NCBI RefSeq assembly: GCF_029227915.1
Contig: NC_079878.1
Location: 1,612,001 to 1,676,000 of the forward strand
Source of the DNA: Hydractinia symbiolongicarpus
Lineage: Eukaryota > Cnidaria > Hydrozoa > Anthoathecata > Hydractiniidae
Reading direction: 5' to 3'
DNA length: 64,000 nt
Position numbers and translations under genes: made by a program. The notes under the pieces are model-generated. The model saw only the letters and a list, made by a program, of their open reading frames with translations. It made no database searches and was not told where the DNA came from. This document shows, in pieces, positions 10,738 through 20,570 of the stretch. The stretch's first letter is position 1, and each line of letters starts with the position of its first letter.

Positions 10738-12310
10738 ACGTGCTGCATGGATAATCAAGATGAAACGTTAACGGAAATGTCACGAAAGGGTGAACTACGG
10801 CAGAAACACAGCATGGAATTTAAAAAAAGTGTGAGTAGCTAAGTATGCAAAAAAAAATTCTTACAAGTGCAGCCAAGAAGTTAAACATTGACGGTAAGAG
10901 AGTTCGTGAATCGATCGAAGGAAAATCGATTCAGAGTTGCATTGGAGGTCGTAAACTTAATGACAGTGATTTGGAGGAGGAAGTTCTTGACTGGATCCAT
11001 GAACGAAGAGCAAACATGCTACGCATTTCCCGAAAACTAATAATGTTCAAACCCAAATCAATTTTCGATTAAAACTGTTGCGAAATTGAGGCGTTGACGG
11101 AAAGCTTTATCGCTAGCAATGGCTGGCTCGACAAGTTTATGAAACGCAATAACCTTTCATTACGAAAAAAAAACCACCATTGCGCAAAAGGACCCATCTC
11201 ATCTCATCAGCAAACTTGTTGGCCACGTAATTACGTAGCCAACATTCATATGGTGTCTATCGGTACTGTCATATGCATATCCAAGCAGTAAGAAAAAATA
11301 TTGACAAAATCATTCGCAAGTAGTGATTTCGGCTATTTCTATATTCTATTTACCCAATTTAAACTTGTGAAAGTTCACTATTTCTTATTATTTGGTTATA
11401 CCCAAACTCTTAAGTTGTGCCAATGGTTGCTGACCTGAGATCCTTTTTCCGATATTTCGGCACCACTTCATGGCACCTAATGTAGGCTATTTTGTAATGC
11501 ACGAAGGCTATCAATTAAAACCAATTATTCACGTTATTCATTGCAATGGACGAGACAGCTGTCTGGTCCATTGCAACTGCGAAGACTGATGGTATGAAAA
11601 TGAAACCCTTCATTGTTTTTAAAGGTGCCAATAGAGAATCAGCAGCTCTTTTGTTGAATTTAAAAGTCAATGTGTTATAAAATTTTCTGTCAATGGTAGA
11701 ATGAATGAAGAGCTTGTCCTAACATATCTGAGAAAGATTCTAGGTATGTTTACTTTCCAAAAGAGACTATTAGCCTGTGATTAATGCGAAGCTCACATGA
11801 CAGGACCAGTAAGGAAGTTGTTGTAAGATATAAAAACAGAAGATGCTCTGATGGAGCGTGCACCAAATATATCCAGACACCAGATACTTTATGACATAAA
11901 CCTTTAAGGAGTCACACGATGGAGCTTTATGATGAGTGTTTAGCATGCGGCGTACATGAGTTTAACGAATCTGGGAATAAGAAAGCTGTATCAAGGCTTT
12001 TAGTAATCAGTTGGGTCTTGCAAGCATGGATTCGCCTAGACAAAACTCTTATCCAAAACTCATATAAGAGTTGCATATGGAATATGAAGGCCGATGGTAG
12101 CGAAGATGACTTGATACACTACTTTAGAAACGACCAACCGTGCGCGCCTGGATCTGCTGTTCTGAAGGATCAGATGAAGCTATTGAAGGATGCTGATTTT
12201 CTTGACATAAACCTGTTCCAAACATTAGCCGATTCAGACATTGAAGAAGGCAACATCAAAGACAACTTAATAGATATTGATGATCTGGATGGTAAAATAA
12301 CATTCTTCCT
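10738..12310 (+). pseudogene. Broken pogo/Tigger-like transposase
   Basis: Pieces in changing frames follow the order of a pogo/CENP-B-type transposase. An N-terminal helix-turn-helix region (10738-11072) includes EEEVLDWIHERRANMLRISR. A second DNA-binding part has NGWLDKFMKRNNLSLR (about 11115-11162). The DDE core begins at MDETAVWSIATAKTDGMKMK (11547-11606), followed by a second aspartate region LACD near 11770. The C-terminal part (11919-12270) contains ESGNKKAVSRLL and DGSEDDLIHYF. Several stops and frameshifts separate the pieces (near 10840, 11075, 11165, 11660 and 11790), so no functional protein is expected. Confidence 0.75.
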
Positions 12311-12369
12311 GATAAAAAAAATGATTTTTGAAAAAAACGCCCCTTTTTTTAAAGCTCCGTTCCAATAAG

Positions 12370-13466
12370 CAGTCCCTGTCCTACAATCTGAAATTTTTAT
12401 AAACGTTCGAGGCGTTTAATTAAGAAAGTACGGTAAGCATGAACACCCTTAAAATTCCCACTCCATTCCCTAATTTTAAATATAGAGAAAAAAAATGATA
12501 CCAAATGTTCGAATCAACAAAAGCTTCCGTTAAGTTTAGCTCGAATAAAAGCGCAACATCTTCGAATTTTAGTTAGCACGCATTAAAACATATTAAAATG
12601 TTGCCAACAAATCTTGCACGGAGTTGTTTATTTTTCGTTAAAAAGCAAATGTAATGCTTTGTCCTAACCTCCTAGGATAACTTAAGCGGGCACAACAAAT
12701 AAAAAAAGGGTAGAACCGTCTATGACTGTATTACTCTCTTTCCGAGGACCAAGAAAGAAAGCGTCAAGTCACACCGCAGGGTCCCTGTATCCGATATTAT
12801 AGTTTAAAACGTTGTAAAAACTATCTAAAATAATGCGAATACAGTCTTAAAGGTAGGATGATAAGTCTTAAATCTGTTGGGATTTTGTTTGTCAACCGTT
12901 TGTTCAACAGGTTTAAGCTTCATGTCGCCTAAAAATTTTGTTTAGAAAAAAGAAGAAAAGTGTTCTGCTGCCAACTTTCCTTACACCAATGTTTGTAACA
13001 TAAATCTTAATTGCATCATATTTCCCATTACTTACATAGAAAAACCAAGATCACATTTTTTGCAAAGTGTTAGAACTTAGAAAAAAAAAGAGAAATAACA
13101 AACATTTTTTTTCAACGCCGTTCAGAAATGAATTCGTCCGAGATATACCTAATCCTGATTGACAACATAGTAGCTATGATCTTTATTACGATATATAAAA
13201 ATAATTTTTTAAAAATGTGAATTACATTGAGTTTCTTTGTCTGAGAATTATCTCCAGACTATTTTCGCTCGTTGAATGCGCGGCTTTTTAAGGCCTTTAT
13301 ATGCTACCACTGCAAACTTGCTGTTTAAATAGTCCCTTTTTTCCCTTTATGTCATTTTTATCCCTAGGATTTCATGCAACAATTTTTAACTCACGTTTCG
13401 AATTGATCCCAAATCGTGTGTGTTTTTATCGAAGTGATATTTTTTGTGTGGACTTGGAACGGCATT
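12370..13466. other. No gene recognised
   Basis: AT-rich sequence between the pogo-like element and the virus-like block. No tandem repeat, RNA gene or long ORF is seen. Confidence 0.5.
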
Positions 13467-13467
13467 T

Positions 13468-14014
13468 TTAGGCGTTTAGCTCCTTGGTGGGAAGCAAGGC
13501 TAGAATTTTTAAATTTTTACCAACAAGCAGGCAGTCGTCTTCATCCAATTGCGGACAAACAAGTCTTAACCTATGGTACACATCGGTTCTGTAATAGGCA
13601 TTGTATTCACCATTCGTGTAGTACTTTTTTGCAGGCCAAATAGCTCTTACAAAAGGTCTTAATAACCACCGTATACCCGTCACTGACACGAAGCCTGCAG
13701 AGTTCATTTTTCAGGACAAAGAGCTTAATCTTATCTTCTGCTTGGCTATTGACAATACTCGCAATATCCTCAATCCTATATAAACCGTTCATAATCTCGA
13801 TCCGGGTTACCCTCTGGTCAGGCCCCACTTTGCGGATAGCAAAGTCGTTGTTACTATACATGTTCAGCCATGCAGGTCTAATACTGATGGATTTCAGAGC
13901 TATACGGGTATCCTGTCCTAGGTAGTCTTTAAATATAGTAGACTTTTCGACATCACTGATATACAGTTGCTTCACCCCTTTCTTGTTAGAAGAAAAGGAT
14001 GAACGAATACTCAT
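13468..14014 (-). pseudogene. Virus-like block: unknown protein, one frameshift
   Basis: An ATG at 14014 opens a minus-strand reading frame of 135 codons. Near 13650-13670 the coding signal moves to another frame and continues to about 13468. The protein is soluble-looking and rich in charged residues (for example NQAEDK-type segments and GPDQRVTRIEIMNGLYRIED), with no domain I recognise. Its start overlaps the divergent plus-strand ATG at 13999 by 16 bp. This compact, overlapping layout differs from the surrounding host DNA and fits a viral or Polinton-like gene cluster. The frameshift argues it is dead unless it is a sequencing error. Confidence 0.5.
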
Positions 14015-14497
14015 ACAACCCTACGGCAAATTACAAAGTTAACAGGGGAGAATGGCTACTTGTTGTTACAAATTTGGAGCATCAGGGCTGGCACGTGTCT
14101 ACAGACTCACATATTGAGGTGGCATCCCCGATTCTAGCAAGTATGCCATCTCTATTCCCACAAATCTGCTAAATGACCTTGTTAGAGGGAGATGGACAGG
14201 GCAGGCGATGGACTACTGGAATATCCAAGTTAATTTTAACACCTATTGTGCAACTACGGCAGTAAGCATATCTGCCAACCATCTCACGGGTTCCGCAATT
14301 CTTGTTAACTCCATCTTTAAATTTCACGTCTATTACCACATGCATTATATTCTTGCCAGAATGAAAGCACCCATGTCTTATGACGACGGCTTTGCTCAGT
14401 AAAAAAATCCCTACTCCACATCCGGATACGCCCAAGTATGCCACGAGTATGGTGCAGATCCTAATACCCTGTACAAATTCAAAGCTGTCATGTCGTC
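13999..14497 (+). pseudogene. Virus-like block: unknown protein with stops
   Basis: ATG at 13999 starts a short frame (to 14172) beginning MNEYSYNPTANYKV. After a stop and frame change, a second segment (about 14175-14402) includes MDYWNIQVNFNTYCATTAVS. After one more in-frame stop at 14400 it continues to about 14497 (NPYSTSGYAQVCHEYGAD). The segments look like one protein broken by two or three mutations. I recognise no enzyme motif. The end coincides with a perfect inverted repeat (14473-14525), so the true C-terminus may be missing. Confidence 0.45.
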
Positions 14498-14525
14498 GTT
14501 GACGACATGACAGCTTTGAATTTGT
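14473..14525. repeat. Perfect 25-bp inverted repeat with 3-bp spacer
   Basis: The left arm 14473-14497 (starts ACAAATTCAAAGCTG) is exactly complementary to the right arm 14501-14525, separated by GTT. It lies at the junction of two coding pieces of the virus-like block. Confidence 0.95.
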
Positions 14526-15198
14526 CATCCCCACAAGCCATGGTCTAACGTTGGAGGGTCTGACCAAACTTAGTGAGAATATCAGGGTTTACGCAGTCCT
14601 GGCATTCCTCCTAGGGTCCGGTGCAGACAACTACACAGAAAGGCAGATCCTATTGCAAAAATTCGGGGCCATTGTCCAACGTCAGGAAAATGTGGGGCAT
14701 GATATCACGGAATTCCAGAAGGTGCTGCAGTATGCGAGGACGCTGGTAAATGTTGCTGTTATGCCCGACGTCTACATGGTGCCCTTTGATATGAACCTGA
14801 GGATAGGCAAAATTGTAGGGTATAATAAAAATATTTTGATCGCACCTGCCAACGTAAACGTGGAGGTGCGGCTCGATGTGAACAACAAGCCTATTCATAC
14901 AGAAAGTGTCATCAAACCACTTCTCAAGCATACCGAGCATACCATCAGACATGTTGGAGCTATCAAAGCACCTTCAAAGCATACTACACCTCCTGTACCT
15001 CCTAGGCATACCACACCTATTACACCTCTCATACATACTACCGATCATACCATACTGGCTATACCGTCTATACTTCCCAAACGTGCTACGCCTCCTATGC
15101 ATCCTCCAGAACAACTACCACAAAACCAGCATGAGGATACCAAGACTGTCATGATCATACCTGGGGTAGGTATCATTATTGCCTATATATGGCTTTAA
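14526..15198 (+). CDS. Virus-like block: Pro/Thr/His-repeat protein with C-terminal membrane segment
   Basis: Open frame of about 220 codons. No ATG lies near its apparent beginning: the frame continues upstream into the inverted repeat at 14501-14525, so its real 5' part was probably lost or moved. The first ~120 residues look globular (LTKLSENIRVYAVLAFLLG; MVPFDMNLRIGKIVGY). Residues ~125-195 form a degenerate repeat rich in His, Thr and Pro (RHTTPITPLIHTT and similar). The end is hydrophobic (MIIPGVGIIIAYIWL), a likely membrane anchor. I do not recognise the family. A spike- or attachment-like architecture is possible, but that is inference from composition only. Confidence 0.5.
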
Positions 15199-15941
15199 AA
15201 ATAGACCTATTTCCTCACGTAGCACGACAAACCCAGCAACGGCTGCAATGGCCATGTACAGATGTTTGGCCGCATATTTCACGATAGTTGACGCTACCCT
15301 CAAAAAGAAGGAGACAACGGCACCGATGACTCCTGGTAATGTGATACCTGCTTTCTCTTGCAGGATTTGAGAAAGTTTTCGAGCCTTTCAAGCTGTTTCT
15401 CCACAAACCCTTTCCTGGCCCCATCCGCGGCATTTCCCCCTGCAGCACCTGCCGCTGCACCTCCTTCTGGAATGGAGAGTACAATGGTGCTTAATAATAG
15501 ACCGATGGCAGACACTATACTCGCTATAGTTATACCCTGCTCTTTGAAGAGTATCTTTAGCTTCTCCAGCAAAGGCATGTCATCCCAGCGAACTTCATCA
15601 ACTCAGCCTTGATATTTTCCAGATGCTTAAAAATCTCGGAGGAAAGTAGACCATTCCTACTCAGTGCAACCTTCTTTAATTTATCAATCTCCTTCTCAAG
15701 ATCGGCGATATCCTGATTCCTTCGCACCCCGACCTTCTGCTTTTTGAGTTCTTTCAGATTGCCCTTCTTTGTATTGATGTCACTACCATATTTTATAATT
15801 TTATCCTTCACCTCCTTAATTTTATTCCGCAAGGTTTCAATTTCGAGCTTTATTCCTCCTATATTAATATCCTCCTCTACACGTATCTACATAACCCTCC
15901 AAATCATTTGTAAAATTTTGAATACCATCTAATGTTTCCAT
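15180..15941 (-). pseudogene. Virus-like block: coiled-coil plus transmembrane protein, broken
   Basis: A start at 15941 (METLDGIQNF) is followed by a break near 15880. Next come a strong coiled coil (KIKEVKDKIIKYGS; DIADLEKEIDKLKK) at 15832-15600, and a membrane helix IASIVSAIGLLLSTIV followed by a Gly/Ala-rich linker (15578-15420). The C-terminal part continues in another frame (15303-15180: RVASTIVKYAAKHLYM, then VAGFVVLREEIGLFLK). Breaks occur near 15880, 15580-15590 and 15370-15300. Proteins with this order (coiled coil, GITIAS-type helix, Gly-rich linker, second helical part) recur in cnidarian genomes in virus/Polinton-like settings, as far as I can judge. The function is unknown. Confidence 0.5.
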
Positions 15942-15954
15942 CTGAATTATCTCA

Positions 15955-16465
15955 CCCGGGGCCCCCTATTTACCCTTACTCACAAGGGCATTAACACCCT
16001 GGATGAGGTTCTGGGACTCTGCTTTATTACCTCTATTAGGTGTTTGATAGTTGGTAAAGCCTAGGGCCTTGATACGCGTAGAGCCTAGATCCTTTTCTAT
16101 GGCTGTAATAGCCCTTATCTCACCAGCCTTGGTTGTGAGTACTATCTCTTTATAGACCTGTTCACCCTTCTATATCTGCCTAAAAGTAAGCTTCTTGCCC
16201 TCGCCTACCCTAAGATAGTCATAGATTTTTTCGGATGCTGTCCTGTTTTAATGCTTGCTAAGCTCTTCATAAATTACGTCTACATCATCCTCTAAATTCT
16301 GTTCCCCAGCCTCAATACCAGTCGCCTACGTGTACCCGACTGCTGTCCCGGCGTTGAGGTCCCCGATGTCCTGGGGAGTTGTTGCGTCGATGGGGTATAT
16401 TCCTTATCATCCCCATCACCCCTACCAAGATCACCGTCATGCGTGAATACTGGATTATCAGCCAT
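15955..16465 (-). pseudogene. Virus-like block: unknown protein, heavily broken
   Basis: ATG at 16465 opens MADNPVFTHDGDLGRGDG, a low-complexity acidic and Thr/Ser-rich N-terminus. Stops and frame changes follow near 16325-16240. A readable C-terminal segment then runs to a stop near 15970 (KGEQVYKEIVLTTKAGE; IKALGFTNYQTPNRG). The start lies 29 bp from the divergent capsid-like gene start at 16495, so the two probably shared a promoter region. No domain recognised. Confidence 0.45.
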
Positions 16466-16494
16466 TCATTAGAACATTTTCCTCCTGTAATAAA

Positions 16495-17383
16495 ATGAAT
16501 GCATTCGGTATAATGCTAGATCCCTATGCAGAGAAGAAGCAGCTTTTTGGTATCAAGGGCAGGGTTCACATAAGTCACATACCCTCGACCATCAACTAGA
16601 ATGAGGACCTCTACGTGAATATTCCCAACATGGGGCAGAATGATGTCATTCTGCCGGGTAGTCTAAAGCTCCTATTTGACCGGACACTGGCAGGAACTAA
16701 TACAAAGCGTACCGTTGCCAGTGACCATGTAGGTACGGATGAAGAAAAGTCGATCGCGGCTGCCTATGGCAACACCTTTTCTATATCCTTGGGAAAAATG
16801 TTTAAACTGGCCCGAGATTTACACTTATATACGGCAGGTTAATACGACAGACTGCAATTTGCCTTACATTTTGCAGCCCATGTCGACGTCATCAAAGATG
16901 CAAGGACAGCAGCCTCACGGTCTACGGCAGACAATATGAAGATCATGATGAAAAAGGCAGATACCTGTTACAACCTCCAAATTGACACCCCGGCAAAGAG
17001 CCTCAAAGGCGTCCTTCTATTGTTCATAGACCCTGGAAAAGTGAAGCCCTATGCCGGTGTCAACGAGTTGTTCTACACGCCCAAAATTGAGAGTATTATT
17101 ATCACCGTTGAAGGGGAGCCTAATGAACTGTATAGGCATGTATGTAACTGTCATGCTTCCCAAAGATCATTTGGAACAGATTGTTAACATTTTCGGTGCC
17201 CAATTCTTGAATGAAAGGTATGCCATATTTGTGGACTTCCGGGCCTCTCCCGACGATATCCTACATGGTAGCGGAAGGCCCCTGCAGAGGGTTAGTGATG
17301 ACATTAGCCTCCATATGACAATAAGGCTCACGGAACTGGGGATTATACATGCTATTTATACTTGCTCCAAGACGCCTAAATGA
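16495..17383 (+). pseudogene. Virus-like block: capsid-like protein, broken and shortened
   Basis: ATG at 16495. A stop (TAG) is at 16597-16599 and a second (TAA) at 16840-16842. The same frame resumes to about 17140, then the signal moves to another frame and ends at 17383. Readable landmarks are VNIPNMGQNDVILPGSLKLL, PAKSLKGVLLLFIDPGK and YAIFVDFRASPDDILHGSG. The pattern (beta-rich, GSLKL near the front, a late DFR segment, GSGR) resembles the family often labelled F54H12.2-like in invertebrate genomes. I take that family to be a capsid-type protein of Polinton/adintovirus-like elements; this is recall, not a search. About 297 codons remain, and a large middle part seems to be missing around 16840-16850. 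Confidence 0.5.
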
Positions 17384-17427
17384 ACATCCTGGATGGCAGG
17401 CTCCATAAGGTGGAGTATTAAATAACG

Positions 17428-17731
17428 ATGGCAACGATAGTTATGATCGTGGCCAAATTATCTATTTTCTAAGCTTTCGAGGCATGGAAAAGCGGAGCGT
17501 AAACGGCATGACGAGGCCGTTAAAAAACTTAACAAAGTCCGGGCAGAGTGGATATTAAAAAGGCAGGCTAAATTGGACTGGTTCAATGAGCATAGGCAGA
17601 TGCTGCACAAGGCAGGAAAAAGTCTCAAAGAATTGGACGACGATATGTATCAGTATTACATTGCTTCGGACAAAAAGGCCCTGCAGCTAAAAATGTTTTA
17701 CACCCCTTCAAAAAACCCAACAAGATGGTGA
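17428..17731 (+). pseudogene. Virus-like block: small basic helical protein, frameshifted
   Basis: ATG at 17428 gives a short hydrophobic start (MATIVMIVAKLSIF) ending at a stop near 17470. The adjacent frame is open from 17447 to 17731 and encodes a Lys/Arg-rich helical segment (RHDEAVKKLNKVRAEWILK). One frameshift near 17468 separates the two. Unknown function. Confidence 0.4.
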
Positions 17732-17789
17732 GTTAACATTCGTTTTTGGCTCATTATCCCTACTAAGATTCATAGCCTATAAATATAAA

Positions 17790-17990
17790 TGACGCCTTTT
17801 ACAGCAAACATATTTACAGGTTGGACCGTATAGTAGCGGGTAGTCGCGTTTTGTACTACCTAAAAGACGGTCCTGAAAGAAGCTTCTTCTCGGAAGAGTT
17901 GATGTTTATTCCAGAGGATGTGAAAGTACCTCCACAACATGTAAAGGATTGGTGGACCCTTTCAATTAGCATACCTGAACAACTGTAGTG
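17790..17990 (+). pseudogene. Virus-like block: gene fragment cut by a repeat
   Basis: A plus-strand open frame encodes about 65 residues including IVAGSRVLYYLKDGPERSFF and FIPEDVKVPPQHVKDWW. It stops at about 17986, where the sequence becomes the PLE-associated repeat. It may be the upstream part of the coding fragment at 24165-24247, but that is a guess. Confidence 0.35.
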
Positions 17991-18600
17991 GCCGGCTAAG
18001 CGAGATCGGCGTTTTACGTCACAGATACGTGCGACGAGTTTGTTTTGATTCCTCTCATCGCAACACACAAATTTCTCACAAACTTCCTTGATTGTTTTGT
18101 GTAAATGTATAAATATACAATAATGTTATTTAGGCTGCTGTTTACTTGAAGAAATTCAAGCAATTTAGTTATGTGTATTTCACTGAATTGAGTAACTAGG
18201 TTGCAAAACTTGTAGTTAGGGGAAACTTGGAAATTATCCGTGTCTGCATTTACTGCTTTAATAGGATGACAAAGATTTTGCTGTATTTAAACAATACTTA
18301 ACTGAAACTGAATTCATATATAGTGGACTCATTGCTTGCAGTTATATTGGCTGAAAAAGGCTTCAGAAAAGTATTTACTTCAGAAGTATTTTTTCATTTA
18401 CATTTGTGGCCTCAACATTTCCCAAAAGCCACCCATTTCTGATAAATTCTGCTTTTTCTTTTCTTAAAGACATGTTTTTAAAACGCCTTGCAGCTTTTTT
18501 ATTTTTTACTCAACAAGCTCACATTTAATTTGCACACACAGATATACAAAAACAAGGGTTTTTCTGTTTAAAACATAAATTATCCAAACATTTTATCAAG
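17990..18600 (+). repeat. PLE-associated dispersed repeat, internally shortened copy
   Basis: 17990-18240 matches about 45560-45810, and 18345-18535 matches about 47040-47225 (shared TAGTTAGGGG/TAGCTAGGGG and the GATAAATTCTGC/GACAAATTCTGC region). In the 45-47 kb locus the two parts are separated by Penelope-like coding sequence, which is absent here. Confidence 0.6.
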
Positions 18601-19272
18601 AGCATTATGCTGGTTTGAAAATTGAAATCGAAAAGTGTACGTGTGATCTGTTTTCTTGATTTAATGTATCACTGCCTTAATAGTTTAGAAAGAATTGGTA
18701 TACGACTTTACCAACAGCAAAGTATTGCTACCTTGAGAAAAAAATGTTTCGGAAATAATTTTTTGAGGAAATTATTTTGGGGATTTTGGACCAAAATTAG
18801 TTTCATAAATTCGCACTTTTTAGAGCTCATCAAAATTCTGCTGCTGTTCAAAAATCGATTTTTTATTGATACATGCATCTATTTATTGTTATTATTCTGC
18901 TTGGAAAATATTTAAAATGCCAAACTAGCTAGCCGTGAAGATTAATTCAGTATTCTCATAAGAGCATCCTATGACAAAAAGATATCAGCAAAGAGATATT
19001 TCTTGCAACTAAATTTTTTGTTTACTGGCATAATTTTAGGTTGAATCTTATCTGACATTTCTGAGGTTAGAATAGCTTTTAAAATTTTCTGAATCTGTAT
19101 CTTGGTCAAAATTGATATGCTGTCAAAACGCCTTATCGGCGTCTCTGAAAAGGGCTAAATTCTTAAACTCAGAAAGCATGATGATAATAAAACTATTTTT
19201 TGGCTCAATTTCATCAAACCAATCTAAAACCATATCATACCAAATCTCAAGTCAATATTTTAATTTTTACTG
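18601..19272. other. No gene recognised
   Basis: AT-rich sequence between the PLE-associated repeat and the gypsy-like element. A 97-codon ORF (18622-18915) has no motif and looks like chance. Confidence 0.45.
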
Positions 19273-19309
19273 TGTAAGGTTCGTGAGTGGGTAAGTGGGA
19301 TCACTAGAG
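19273..19309 (-). repeat. 3' terminal direct repeat of the gypsy-like element
   Basis: Thirty-seven bp matching 24055-24091 with two mismatches. Minus-strand start TGATCCCACTTACCCAC (from 19303), end CCTTACA. The integrase ORF stop codon (TAG, 19306-19304) lies inside the outermost 6 bp, leaving no polypurine tract. Confidence 0.75.
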
Positions 19310-20570
19310 GAGCGGAGCGACGGAAACGTTTTGCGGTTGTTGCAAAGGTGGAACTGCTGATGGGCAAGGTCTCACTGGAGGAGGGATTGAGCTGTCATCG
19401 TTGGTCTGGCGGCAAACTGGGAAGATCTGTTTGAGGAATCGTCTGTTTCTCCAGGTGGTGTATCGGCTTCCATCGACGACGGTCCGATATTGGCGGTTCG
19501 GCAAAGTTTCGGATACGAATCCGGTACTGTTCCATTTCTTTGGTTGATTGCCTTTCTGGTTCTGTATTTGCACGGAGTCCCCTACGTTGAGTGGTGGTAG
19601 TTCGTTGGTTGTTTCTTGTGGCGGTTTGACAACGTGTCGTTTTGCTAGCGCTTCTTCTCTCTTGCTTGCGATTTCTTGCCATTCGGTTCGTAGCTTGACA
19701 TTCGACATTGGAAGGTGGTTTCTGATTGGTCGACCGAATAATGTTTTTGCTGGTGATATCCCGGTAAGTTGACAGGGGGTGTTACGGTGAGTCATAAGGA
19801 CTTTGACAGCGTTTTCATTGTCTAATTTCCCGGTTCTTGGATCAACATTGCCGAGGAGGATGCGCTTAGCTGTTTTGACACCGGCTTCCGCTCTCCCGTT
19901 GCTTTGGGCATAGTAGGCTGACGATAAGCGTTGGCGGATCCTCCATTGTTTCAGGAAGACTCTGTAGTCGTGCGAGTCGAATGGTGGGCCTCCAACGGCA
20001 GCAATCTCTTCCGGTACTCCGAACAGGGCAAAGTACATCAGTAGGACTTTTTTGAGGGACCGGAAGTTCGTACACGTTAGATTTGCAACTTCGACCCATC
20101 CAGAGTATGCGTCTACATAGATGAGGTAAGTGAATCCTGAGAGTTTGCATATCTGTGGCATCTGTGGCGACGATTTCGAACGGAACTTCTGGTGATCGTG
20201 ACTCGATTGGTGGTTCTGCCGGCTGTGTTGGTGCTTGCTCGTTGCATTGGCGACATTGAGCTCGGTACAATCTCACGACTGCATCGAGTCCTGGCCAGAA
20301 GAATCTCTCACGAGCATTTGCCATCATACTGCTGATTCCCCGGTGGGCTGCGTGTAGGCCTTTGAGGACGATGCGACGGAGATCTTTGGGGATGAGCATT
20401 TTGAGGCATTTGAACGGCACGCCGCCGACAACATACAGTTCTTCTCGCATGTTCCAGTAGGGATGTAGGTCGGTAGGCAGGTCGGCCTTCGTAGACGGGA
20501 ATCCGTTAGTGATTACGTCGACAAGGGCGATGCACTCCTGGTCATGAGCTGCATGGCGTCGGACGATTTT
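19304..20570 (-). pseudogene. Gypsy-like integrase region, frameshifted
   Basis: The readable frame from about 20560 carries the zinc-binding HHCC region (ending CRQCNEQAPTQ) to about 20165. After a frame change it continues at 20161-19304 with the catalytic core. The first core aspartate is present (YVDAYSGW). The position expected to hold the second reads AAVGGPPFDS, with Val where this motif normally has Asp, encoded by GTT near 19990. The late glutamate is present (NGRAEAGVKTAKR). The C-terminal region has the GDSVQIQNQKG / VVDGSRYTTWRNRRFLK pattern of gypsy integrases. Integration function is therefore lost twice, by frameshift and by catalytic change, unless these are sequence errors. 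Confidence 0.8.

Noticed and set aside
18622-18915. 97-codon plus-strand ORF
   Set aside because: Phe/Leu/Ile/Lys-rich composition typical of chance ORFs in AT-rich DNA; no homology that I can see.
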